Origin: CALIKW01 sp038998005
GTDB taxonomy: Archaea; Aenigmatarchaeota; Aenigmatarchaeia; CG10238-14; SCSR01
DNA length: 16,817 bases
Assembly (NCBI GenBank): GCA_038998005.1
Contig: JAVZIY010000007.1
Location: 1 to 16,817 of the forward strand
Direction: 5' to 3'
Position numbers and translations under genes: made by a program
The notes under the pieces: generated by a model
Databases searched by the model: none
Seen by the model: only the letters and a program-made list of their open reading frames with translations
Told to the model about the DNA's origin: nothing
Part shown: positions 1 to 6,054 of the stretch, piece by piece
Layout of the letters: each line of letters starts with the position of its first letter
Numbering within the stretch: position 1 is the stretch's first letter

Positions 1-327
1 ATAAATTTGTCCAGAATCTTCTATTTTTTTATTTAAAACCTCTACTTCGTAAGTTTTTATAATTTCCTTTATATTTGCGCTTTTTTCATCAAAAGAGAAA
101 TAGAGTATTTTTTTCTCTTCAGTTTTCTCTAAGAGCTTCTGTATTATTTGATATAGAAGAGTAGTTTTTCCAACCCTTCTTAAACCTATTATTTCGATAA
201 TTTGTCTCTTGCTCAAGTATTCTATAACTTTATAAAACAAATCTCGTTTGAACGGCTTAGCTAACTCTTCACTAATCTTCCCAGATTCCCACCATGGATT
301 AAACCTAAACAAAATATCTTTGTCCAT
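1..327 (-). CDS. AAA-type archaeal ATPase, N-terminal part (runs off the left edge)
   Basis: The minus strand reads open from ATG 327-325 to base 1 without a stop, giving the first 109 residues. The start reads MDKDILFRFNPWWESGK and a Walker A motif GLRRVGKTT follows at about residues 47-55. This layout, a short basic N-terminus and then a P-loop, is typical of archaeal AAA ATPases of the AAA_14/DUF4143 and related 'archaeal ATPase' groups. Walker B, the sensor residues and any C-terminal DNA-binding domain lie outside the window. The substrate is unknown; many such genes are mobile or toxin-antitoxin-like accessory genes. A TATA-like box centred near 355 sits about 28 bases before the ATG, so the mRNA is probably leaderless. 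Palindromes flank the TATA box, which suggests tight repression. Confidence 0.8.
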   Translation of the reverse strand, partial: MDKDILFRFNPWWESGKISEELAKPFKRDLFYKVIEYLSKRQIIEIIGLRRVGKTTLLYQIIQKLLEKTEEKKILYFSFDEKSANIKEIIKTYEVEVLNKKIEDSGQIY

Positions 328-328
328 A

Positions 329-383
329 TTAGTTTATTTTATTAAACTAATATTTAAATTTTTAGTTTATTGTATTAAACTAA
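329..383 (-). repeat. Two direct copies of a 22-bp palindrome (probable operators)
   Basis: Copies lie at 329-350 and 362-383. Each has perfect 8-base arms TTAGTTTA / TAAACTAA around a 6-base spacer, TTTTAT in the first and TTGTAT in the second. The copies differ at one spacer base and their centres are 33 bp apart, about three helical turns. One copy fills the space between the TATA-like box and the ATPase start codon; the other lies just upstream of the TATA box where BRE/TFB would bind. Placement and near-identity argue for repressor binding sites. The regulator is not identified; the ATPase itself or a downstream partner is possible. Confidence 0.7.
351..360 (-). promoter_or_regulatory. 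TATA box of the ATPase gene
   Basis: On the minus strand this reads AATTTAAATA. It is centred about 28 bases before ATG 327, the distance expected for a leaderless archaeal transcript. It lies between the two palindromes, so a bound repressor would block both TBP/TFB and the start site. Confidence 0.55.
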
Positions 384-442
384 TTTAAAAGCTTAAAATT
401 AGGAAAGGATGAGCCCCAGGAGGGATTTGAACCCTCAACCTA

Positions 443-462
443 TTCAGCGAGTTTTTTTCTCT
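443..462 (-). other. tRNA-Thr intron 2 (20 nt, position 42/43)
   Basis: Exon AAGC pairs with GCTG (three pairs and one A/G mismatch). The 5' bulge is AG^A, the inner helix GAG/CTC closes a loop of seven A, and the 3' bulge is AA^T. Cutting as marked leaves GCAGT, which pairs fully with ACTGC of the 5' anticodon stem. Confidence 0.75.
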
Positions 463-477
463 CTGCTTACAAGGCAG

Positions 478-490
478 TTAAGCCTTAAGA
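478..490 (-). other. tRNA-Thr intron 1 (13 nt, position 27/28)
   Basis: Exon GAGC pairs with intron GCTT (one G-U pair) as the four-base-pair central helix. The 5' bulge is AA^T and the 3' bulge AA^C, with ^ marking the inferred cuts. The inner loop is the hexamer CTTAAG. Removing it joins position 27 A to CTGC and restores the anticodon stem. Confidence 0.75.
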
Positions 491-603
491 TTGCTCTACC
501 ATTGAGCTACTGGGGCCTAAATAATTTTTAAATTTAAAGCTTAAACTTTTTAAAAATTTCAATTGAAATGAAGATTTAATAATTTACTATTCTATTTTAT
601 AGT

Positions 604-966
604 ATGTCTACCTTAGATGAAAAAATAATCTTAGAATTATCTAATTATGTTAAACCAGTAAAATATTCAGAAATTAGAGATAAATTTAAAGATGAGCCCA
701 ATTTTCTTGAAAGACTTTGTTTTTTGATTTCAATTGGAGATGTGTGTATTTTTGGTTATGGTAATGAAGAAAGCAAATATCCCGAAGAAGTAGATAGAAT
801 TATTACAGTACAAAGGCAATACAATCCTAATGCTGGAAAAGGTGTTAGAATTGATAAAGTTAAAGAGTATGTATATACTCTTTTAACAGGTAGAGAACCA
901 GAAGATTCTTCCATTACCAAAGGGCAAGAACCTTTTTTGTTCTATAAACCAACTGGTCAAAATTAA
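604..966 (+). CDS. Small protein of unknown function
   Basis: This 120-residue reading frame starts MSTLDEKIILELSNYVKPVK. I do not recognise the family. The first 50 or so residues are helix-rich with a pattern that could be a winged-helix domain (helix, KYSEIRDKF, then a second helix before a short hydrophobic strand), but this is only an impression. The C-terminal third, with GKGVRIDKVKEYVYTLLTG, is basic, then polar. There is no signal peptide or membrane segment. A TATA-like stretch TTTAATAATTT near 575-585 lies about 25 bases before the ATG, which suggests a leaderless transcript separate from the divergent tRNA-Thr. A hairpin follows the stop codon. Confidence 0.65.
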   Translation: MSTLDEKIILELSNYVKPVKYSEIRDKFKDEPNFLERLCFLISIGDVCIFGYGNEESKYPEEVDRIITVQRQYNPNAGKGVRIDKVKEYVYTLLTGREPEDSSITKGQEPFLFYKPTGQN

Positions 967-990
967 TAGAAAATTTAAAGTAAATTTCTA
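967..990 (+). terminator. Hairpin after the small protein gene
   Basis: Arms TAGAAAATTTA (967-977) and TAAATTTCTA (981-990) pair with one bulged A around an AAG loop, directly after the stop codon at 964-966. The stem is entirely A/T apart from one G-C pair, so it may only be a weak processing or termination signal, and it overlaps the likely promoter region of taw1. Confidence 0.3.
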
Positions 991-1017
991 TTTAATTTCA
1001 AGCAAAAAAGTGATTTT

Positions 1018-1953
1018 ATGGGAATCCCAGAAAAAGTTAAGAAAATTTTAATTTCACAACAATACAGAATAGTTGGTTTACATAGTGCCGTTAAGATTTG
1101 CCATTGGACAAAGAAAAGCTTAACTGAAAACAAAGTTTGTTTTAAAGAAAAATGGTATGGAATTAATTCACATCGTTGCATGGAATTTTCTCCAAATGTT
1201 ATTTGGTGTGATCATCATTGTCTCTGGTGTTGGAGAATTCAGTCTGGAGATAGAAAAGATTTGATATGGAAAGAATTTCCATTTGAAATAGAAAAAATAG
1301 ATGAGCCAAAAGAAATTTTAATTAAAGCAATAGAAGCAAGAAAAGAATTGCTTTCAGGTTTCAAAGGAAATCCAAAAGTTGAGAAGAAAAAGTTTGAAGA
1401 GGCTATTAAACCAAGCAATATTGCAATAAGTTTATCTGGAGAGCCTTGCTTATATCCCAAAATTTCTGAATTAATAGAAGAATCTTATAAGCTTGGGATG
1501 AAAAGCTTTTTAGTAACAAATGGTACTTTCCCGGAAGTTTTGGAGAAAATTAGCTTGCCTTGGCAGTTATACATTACTTTACCTGCCCCTGATGAAGAAA
1601 TTTACTTAAAGATATGTAGACCATTAATAGAAAGCGGTTGGGAGAAAATAAATAAAACTCTTGAGCTTTTTCCTAGTCTAGATTGTAGAAAGGCTATTAG
1701 ACTTACCTTGGTTAAAGATCTTAATTTAAAAGAACCAGAAAAATATGCTAAGTTAATTGAGAAAACTAATTGTGATTTTGTTGAATGTAAAAGTTACATG
1801 CATGTTGGTGAAAGCCAAAAAAGACTTAAAAAAGAAAATATGCCATCCATGGAAGAAATAAGAGAATTTTCACTAGCTTTATCAAAACTTATTGGATATA
1901 AATATAAGGATGAAGATTTAGCAAGTAGAGTTGTTCTTTTAACTAGAAAATAA
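1018..1953 (+). CDS. taw1: 4-demethylwyosine synthase Taw1 (archaeal TYW1)
   Basis: This 311-residue radical-SAM enzyme joins pyruvate-derived carbons to m1G37 of tRNA-Phe, forming the tricyclic core of wyosine. The sequence shows the radical-SAM signature C64-x3-C68-x2-C71 (CDHHCLWC). It also shows C28, C41 and C54 at 13-residue spacing; these three cysteines are known in Taw1 to hold the second iron-sulphur cluster. ISLSGEPCLYP and the later VECKSYMHVGESQKRL also fit the family. The length is normal for the archaeal form, which lacks the flavodoxin domain of eukaryotic TYW1. A GTGAT element at 1010-1014, three bases before the ATG, supports this start. The likely substrate, tRNA-Phe(GAA) with G37, is encoded at 9314-9431. 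Confidence 0.95.
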   Translation: MGIPEKVKKILISQQYRIVGLHSAVKICHWTKKSLTENKVCFKEKWYGINSHRCMEFSPNVIWCDHHCLWCWRIQSGDRKDLIWKEFPFEIEKIDEPKEILIKAIEARKELLSGFKGNPKVEKKKFEEAIKPSNIAISLSGEPCLYPKISELIEESYKLGMKSFLVTNGTFPEVLEKISLPWQLYITLPAPDEEIYLKICRPLIESGWEKINKTLELFPSLDCRKAIRLTLVKDLNLKEPEKYAKLIEKTNCDFVECKSYMHVGESQKRLKKENMPSMEEIREFSLALSKLIGYKYKDEDLASRVVLLTRK

Positions 1954-1963
1954 ATTTTATTTT

Positions 1964-2641
1964 ATGAGAATAAAATTTTGTCCAAAATGTGGAAAAGAGA
2001 CAAAGGAATTTTATGAAAATCTTTGCAAGAATTGCTTTCTTGAAAAATTTTCATCCTTGGAAAAAATTCCAAAGAAAATTCTAATTAAGGAATGCAAGTT
2101 TTGTGGGAAATATTTCTACAAAAAAATTTTAAAGGAAAATGTTGAAAGTTTAATTGAAGCTATTTTATCAGAAATTCTTGAAAAGGGAAAAATAGAATCT
2201 ATAAACTATAGAATATTTGAAAATAAACTTAAAATGGAAATAGAAACAAAAATTAGGGGTCTAAAAAAGGCTGAGGAATTTTTATCAGAATTAATAATAA
2301 AGCAATCCATTTGCAATATTTGCCAAATGAAGGAAAAAGGCTATGCTCAAGCAATAATCCAGTTAAGATGCAGCGATAAAATCTTACCAAAAATTGAGGA
2401 AGATATTAGAAGAGAAGTTGAAATTTTAAATAAGTTTGATTTTTTAGCATTCATTTCAAAAATTGAAAAAGAGAAAAATGGGTTAAACTTTTACATAGGC
2501 TCTAAAAAATCAGCTGGAGAAATTGCTAAAATTTTAAAAAGAAAATATAAAGCTGAAGTTAAATTTTCTAGAAAGCTTGTTGGTTTTGAAAGAGGGAAAA
2601 AGGTTTATAGAGATACTATTTTAATTAAAATAAGTGATTGA
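1964..2641 (+). CDS. nmd3: NMD3-family ribosomal large-subunit factor
   Basis: This is a 225-residue archaeal homologue of eukaryotic NMD3, the 60S biogenesis and export adaptor. Archaea have no nuclear export, so a role in late 50S maturation or quality control is inferred. N-terminal zinc-binding cysteines are visible as C6-x2-C9 and C21-x2-C24, and a second set as C44-x2-C47 and C117-x2-C120 (ECKFCG and ICNICQ). The C-terminal part, with FYIGSKKSAGEIAKILKRKY, matches the NMD3 RNA-binding region. It starts ten bases after taw1 stops, and its TGA is followed immediately by the aIF1A ATG, so the three genes are probably co-transcribed. Confidence 0.9.
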   Translation: MRIKFCPKCGKETKEFYENLCKNCFLEKFSSLEKIPKKILIKECKFCGKYFYKKILKENVESLIEAILSEILEKGKIESINYRIFENKLKMEIETKIRGLKKAEEFLSELIIKQSICNICQMKEKGYAQAIIQLRCSDKILPKIEEDIRREVEILNKFDFLAFISKIEKEKNGLNFYIGSKKSAGEIAKILKRKYKAEVKFSRKLVGFERGKKVYRDTILIKISD

Positions 2642-2965
2642 ATGGGGAAGAAGAAGTTTGAACCAAGCCAAGAAGAAGTTGAGATAACGAGAATTAGAAT
2701 TCCGAAGGAGGGAGAAGTTCTTGGAATAGTAGAGCTCATGCTTGGTGGTGATAAAATGAGGGTGAGATGCGATGACGGAAAGGTAAGAATATGTAGGATT
2801 CCTGGAAAGCTAAGAAAAAGGACTTGGATTAGAATGGATGATTTAGTTTTAATTCAACCCTGGAAGGCGCAAAGCGATGAAAGGGGGGATGTTGTTTTTA
2901 GATATACCCCAACCCAGGCGAATTGGCTTAAAAGAAAAGGTTATATAAAATCTATTTCTTTTTAG
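2642..2965 (+). CDS. eif1A: Translation initiation factor aIF1A
   Basis: This is a 107-residue S1/OB-fold protein that binds the small-subunit A site during initiation and helps scanning and start selection. Family features include EVLGIVELMLGGDKMRVRC (strands 1-3), the basic loop RICRIPGKLRKRTWIR and the strand DDLVLIQPW. Its ATG abuts the NMD3 stop, and GTGAT within the NMD3 end could serve as ribosome-binding site. Finding it next to NMD3, RIO1 and Dim2-like genes fits a ribosome-assembly and initiation cluster. Confidence 0.93.
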   Translation: MGKKKFEPSQEEVEITRIRIPKEGEVLGIVELMLGGDKMRVRCDDGKVRICRIPGKLRKRTWIRMDDLVLIQPWKAQSDERGDVVFRYTPTQANWLKRKGYIKSISF

Positions 2966-2990
2966 AAAATAAAATTTAAAAAGTGAGGGA

Positions 2991-3182
2991 ATGAATGCAA
3001 AAACCTTACTTAAATACTTTTTAGCAGGAGGGCTAGGAGGAGGGATAATAAGCTATATCTTTGCTTATCTACCATTCACAGGCTATCTTTACTTGCCATA
3101 TGTTTCAATGATATTCAGTATTTTCTCAGGAGTTGCAACCTTGGTAGCAGGAATAATCTTAGATTTTATTTTTAAAGATTGA
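2991..3182 (+). CDS. Small membrane protein with two transmembrane helices
   Basis: This 63-residue protein has an N-terminal basic stretch (MNAKTLLKYF) and a glycine-rich hydrophobic helix (LAGGLGGGIISYIFAYL, about residues 11-27). After a short aromatic loop comes a second helix (VSMIFSIFSGVATLVAGII, about 38-56), ending LDFIFKD. I do not recognise a family. No charged or catalytic residue lies inside the helices. It lies between aIF1A and rio1, so it may be co-expressed, but nothing ties it to translation. The GTGAGGG before the ATG is too close to be a standard ribosome-binding site. Confidence 0.6.
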   Translation: MNAKTLLKYFLAGGLGGGIISYIFAYLPFTGYLYLPYVSMIFSIFSGVATLVAGIILDFIFKD

Positions 3183-3183
3183 C

Positions 3184-3196
3184 TTTTTTATTTTTT
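3184..3196 (+). terminator. T-rich run, possible transcription terminator
   Basis: A run of T broken by one A follows the stop codon of the small membrane protein. Archaeal RNA polymerase commonly terminates at such runs without a hairpin. It lies directly before rio1, where partial read-through would then be expected. Confidence 0.3.
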
Positions 3197-3206
3197 GGTG
3201 AAGAGT

Positions 3207-3911
3207 TTGGAATTTTTTGAAAATTTTAAAATTGAAAGGAAGGTTTTTGATAGAAGAACTATACTTGCAATTTTAAAGCTAATGAATAAAGGCTATATTA
3301 GAATTGTTGAAAGTTTGATTAAAGAAGGAAAGGAAAGTTGTGTACTTTCTGGTAAAGATAAAAAGGAAAACTGGATTGTTTTAAAAATCTACAGAATAGA
3401 ATATTGCGATTTTAAAAATATGTGGAAATATTTGATTACGGATCCAAGATTTTCTGGTATAAAAAAGGATAGAAGAAGCATTGTCCATGTGTGGTGTAGA
3501 AGAGAATTTAAGAATTTAAAAATTGCCTCTGATGCAGGTGTTTCCTGTCCAAAGCCAATAGCCTTTTTTGAAAATGTTTTAGTAATGGAATTTATAGGAA
3601 AAAATGGAAACCCTGCACCTCGTCTGATAGATGTTAGCCTAAACTCTAAAGAAGCTCAAAACGTTTATGAAAGTATAATAGAAGAAGTTAAAAAGCTTCT
3701 TAAAGCAAAATTAGTTCATTCGGATTTAAGTGCTTTTAACATTTTATTTTTTGAAAAGCCGTATTTGATAGATTTCAGTCAAGCAGTAACTCTTTCCCAT
3801 CCACTAGCAGAAGAATTTTTAAAAAGAGATTTAAAAAATATTAGTTCATACTTCAAAAAGATTGGCATACCTGTTAAAAGTGAGGAAGAAATAATTAAGG
3901 AGTTTATATGA
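3207..3911 (+). CDS. rio1: RIO1-type serine/threonine kinase/ATPase
   Basis: RIO1 kinases act in the last steps of small-subunit maturation. Numbering from the TTG at 3207 (234 residues), the substrate-binding lysine lies in IVLKIYR (K60). The catalytic loop is HSDLSAFN (D173, N178) and the metal-binding segment IDFSQ (D189). SGIKKDRRSIVHVWCRREF is a typical RIO1 segment. The start is uncertain: TTG 3195 and GTG 3198 are in frame, but GGTGA at 3197-3201 followed by five bases and TTG 3207 repeats the arrangement seen before kae1. The last codons overlap the next gene by four bases (ATGA), which implies translational coupling with the KH protein, a known functional partner in pre-40S assembly. 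Confidence 0.92.
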   Translation: MEFFENFKIERKVFDRRTILAILKLMNKGYIRIVESLIKEGKESCVLSGKDKKENWIVLKIYRIEYCDFKNMWKYLITDPRFSGIKKDRRSIVHVWCRREFKNLKIASDAGVSCPKPIAFFENVLVMEFIGKNGNPAPRLIDVSLNSKEAQNVYESIIEEVKKLLKAKLVHSDLSAFNILFFEKPYLIDFSQAVTLSHPLAEEFLKRDLKNISSYFKKIGIPVKSEEEIIKEFI

Positions 3912-4405
3912 GAGATTTTATTAAAATACCAGAAGAAAGAATGAAAATGTTAAGAAAAAATGAGAAATTTTTAAAAGATTTGGAAAATCTTGTAGGATGC
4001 AAAATAAAAATTAACGAAGAAGTTGAAATTGAGTGTGAAGATTCATTAAAACTTTTAAGGATAAAAGAGGTTTTAAAGGCTTTTGGAAGGGGCTTTAATT
4101 TTGAAGATAGCTTAAAACTTTTGGATGAAGATTATTATCTTGAAATAATAGATATAAAAGACTACTCTAAAAAATCTAGGAGTAGAATGATAACTTTAAG
4201 GGGAAGAGTTATAGGAAGTGAAGGAAAAACTAAGAAATTAATAGAAAAGTATACTGAAACTAAGATTTCAATCTATGGAAAAACAATAAGTATAATAGGG
4301 AGGTGGGATAAATTAATGATTGCAAAAAAAGCAATCGAAATGCTTTTATCAGGAAGCTTGCACTCTTCAGTTTATAGGTTTTTAGAAAGACAGAATGTGA
4401 GATAA
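3908..4405 (+). CDS. KH-domain protein, archaeal Dim2/Pno1 homologue
   Basis: This is a 165-residue two-KH protein. The second KH domain (about residues 95-150) carries the RNA-binding GxxG loop as G103-S-E-G106 in RVIGSEGKTKKLIEK. The first domain (about 1-80) lacks a clear GxxG, as in eukaryotic Pno1/Dim2. Those proteins bind the 3' end of small-subunit rRNA and work with RIO kinases and Nob1. AAGGAG at 3897-3902 with five bases before the ATG is a good ribosome-binding site. It overlaps rio1 by four bases and shares one base with top6B (TAATG), so the three are translated from one message. Confidence 0.88.
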   Translation: MRDFIKIPEERMKMLRKNEKFLKDLENLVGCKIKINEEVEIECEDSLKLLRIKEVLKAFGRGFNFEDSLKLLDEDYYLEIIDIKDYSKKSRSRMITLRGRVIGSEGKTKKLIEKYTETKISIYGKTISIIGRWDKLMIAKKAIEMLLSGSLHSSVYRFLERQNVR

Positions 4406-6054
4406 TGGAAGAAAGTATAGCTGAAAAAATGGCAAAAGAAATGAGGGAAGTTAGTGTAGCAGAATTTTTCGAGAAAAATAGACATTTGCTAGGATATGAA
4501 AATCCGACAAAAAGTTTAATTACTGTGGTAAAAGAAGCAGTAGAAAATTCATTAGACGCAACAAATGAAGCAAATATTTTACCAGAAATCTATGTTTCAG
4601 TTAAGCAAGTTGGTTTAGATAGATTTAAAGTTATAGTTGAAGATAATGGCCCAGGAGTAATTGAAGCAAAAGTTCCTTATGCTTTCGGTAAGTTTTTGTA
4701 CGGTAGCAAGTTCCACAAACTCCGTCAAAGTAGAGGCATCCAAGGTCTCGGGATTCACGGTGCAATTTTATATTCTCAGCTAACAACAGGTAAACCAGTA
4801 AAAATAATTACAAGTACAGGAAAAGATATTGGCATTTTTGAGCTGATGATAGATGTTGCAAAAAATGAACCTCACATCATTTCTTTCAAGAAAGAGAAAA
4901 ATCCAAGCAAATGGCATGGCGTTAAAATAGAGATGGAAATAGAAGGAAGATACATAGAAAAGTCACCTTCAGTTTTAGAATACCTTAAACAAACGGCAAT
5001 AGTAAATCCTTATGCCACAATTATTTTTGATGGACCTAATGGCAAAATGGAATTTGAAAGAGTAACTCAAGAAATTCCTGCCCAACCAATGGAAATTAAA
5101 CCACATCCGCATGGTGTTGAGCTTGGAATTTTGAGAAGAATGTTAAAGGATACAAAAGCAAAAAATATGCTTTCTTTCCTCACAACAGAGTTTTGTAGGG
5201 TAGGTAAAAATTCTGCTCAACAAATTTGTAAGCTTGCAAAAATTGAATTAAAAAGAAGGCCACAAGATTTAAATCCAGAGGAATCAGGAAGATTGCATAA
5301 AGCGATGCAAATGGTAAAAATTATGGCTCCTCCAACAAACTGTTTATCTCCTTTAACAGAAAAACTTATAGAAGAGGGCTTGAAAAAGGAAATAGAAGGC
5401 GAATATTGCGTTGCTATTTCTAGGCCGCCAACAGTTTACAGGGGATATCCTTTTTTAGTTGAATGCGGATTACTATATGGAGGTAAACTACCAGAGAATG
5501 AAACTGCAAAAATTTTAAGATTTGCAAATAAAGTTCCATTGCTTTATCATCAAGCTGATTGCGCTATAACTGAAGCTATAAAAGAAGTTGATTGGAAAAG
5601 ATATGGCTTACAACAACCTGCTGATTCTTTACCAGTAGGTCCTTTAGTAATTCTTGTTCATTTTGCTTCAGTTTGGGTTCCATTCACTTCTGAGGGAAAG
5701 CAAGCAATAGCAAACTATCCTGAAATTGTAAAAGAAATTAAACTTGCTTTGCAGGATGCTGGAAGAAAGCTTGCAAGCTATATAAGACAAAAAAGAAAAG
5801 CAAGAGAAAAACTTCTAAGAAGACAAATATTTGAAAGGTATATACCAGAAGTTGCAAAAGCAGTAGCAAAACTTACAAACAAAGATTATAAAGTTATCTT
5901 GAAAAAATTAGAAGAGATGATAAAAAAGAAAATTGATTTGATAGCAGAAAAGTTGGAAAAGAATTCAGAAGAAAGTATGGAAGAAAGACAAGAAGAAAAA
6001 GTTAAAAAACAAATAACTTTAAAAGAGGTGGGAAAAATTGAAAGAAGTGAATAA
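4405..6054 (+). CDS. top6B: DNA topoisomerase VI subunit B
   Basis: This is the ATPase subunit of the A2B2 type IIB topoisomerase that relaxes and decatenates DNA. At 549 residues it has normal length. GHKL-fold motifs are clear: the N box KEAVENSLDATNEA with E44 and N48, the G1 box VEDNGPG (78-84) with D80, and RGIQGLGIHG (110-119), which closes over ATP. The helix-two-turn-helix and transducer domains follow, and the tail (about 500-549) is a charged helix rich in K and E. Its last 17 bases overlap top6A, consistent with coupled production of the two subunits in equal amounts. Confidence 0.96.
   Translation: MEESIAEKMAKEMREVSVAEFFEKNRHLLGYENPTKSLITVVKEAVENSLDATNEANILPEIYVSVKQVGLDRFKVIVEDNGPGVIEAKVPYAFGKFLYGSKFHKLRQSRGIQGLGIHGAILYSQLTTGKPVKIITSTGKDIGIFELMIDVAKNEPHIISFKKEKNPSKWHGVKIEMEIEGRYIEKSPSVLEYLKQTAIVNPYATIIFDGPNGKMEFERVTQEIPAQPMEIKPHPHGVELGILRRMLKDTKAKNMLSFLTTEFCRVGKNSAQQICKLAKIELKRRPQDLNPEESGRLHKAMQMVKIMAPPTNCLSPLTEKLIEEGLKKEIEGEYCVAISRPPTVYRGYPFLVECGLLYGGKLPENETAKILRFANKVPLLYHQADCAITEAIKEVDWKRYGLQQPADSLPVGPLVILVHFASVWVPFTSEGKQAIANYPEIVKEIKLALQDAGRKLASYIRQKRKAREKLLRRQIFERYIPEVAKAVAKLTNKDYKVILKKLEEMIKKKIDLIAEKLEKNSEESMEERQEEKVKKQITLKEVGKIERSE
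6025..6030 (+). promoter_or_regulatory. Ribosome-binding site of top6A
   Basis: GAGGTG, a strong match to the archaeal 16S anti-Shine-Dalgarno sequence, lies seven bases before TTG 6038 and inside the end of top6B. It decides the TTG start over later ATG codons. Confidence 0.75.

Larger units (their letters stand above)
412..516 (-). tRNA. tRNA-Thr (anticodon UGU) with two introns
   Basis: Read on the minus strand from 516. The acceptor GCCCCAG pairs with CTGGGGC. The D arm is GCTC/GAGC with loop AATGGTA. The T arm is GAGGG-TTCAAAT-CCCTC, and the discriminator is U73, as in many archaeal tRNA-Thr. The gene is 105 nt; a 72-nt cloverleaf appears only if 13 nt (490-478) and 20 nt (462-443) are removed. 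The mature anticodon arm is then ACTGC-CTTGTAA-GCAGT with five perfect pairs, anticodon UGU at 471-469 and A37 at 468. Both insertions fold as bulge-helix-bulge motifs with 3-nt bulges. Both lie outside the canonical 37/38 site, at about 27/28 and 42/43. The mature tRNA reads ACA codons, so A37 should receive t6A, made by Kae1 and YrdC encoded further right. CCA is not encoded. Confidence 0.9.

Noticed and set aside
443..490. A long variable arm (Leu/Ser type) as explanation for the extra length of the first tRNA
   Set aside because: The D loop, discriminator U and anticodon loop CTTGTAA fit tRNA-Thr. Removing two bulge-helix-bulge insertions gives perfect stems, while a long-arm fold leaves the 13 extra bases before the anticodon stem unexplained.
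556..569. 14-bp palindrome ATTTCAATTGAAAT upstream of the gene at 604
   Set aside because: In such AT-rich DNA a few palindromes of this length are expected by chance in a window this size. It is not repeated and is less well placed than those at 329-383 and 12352-12369.
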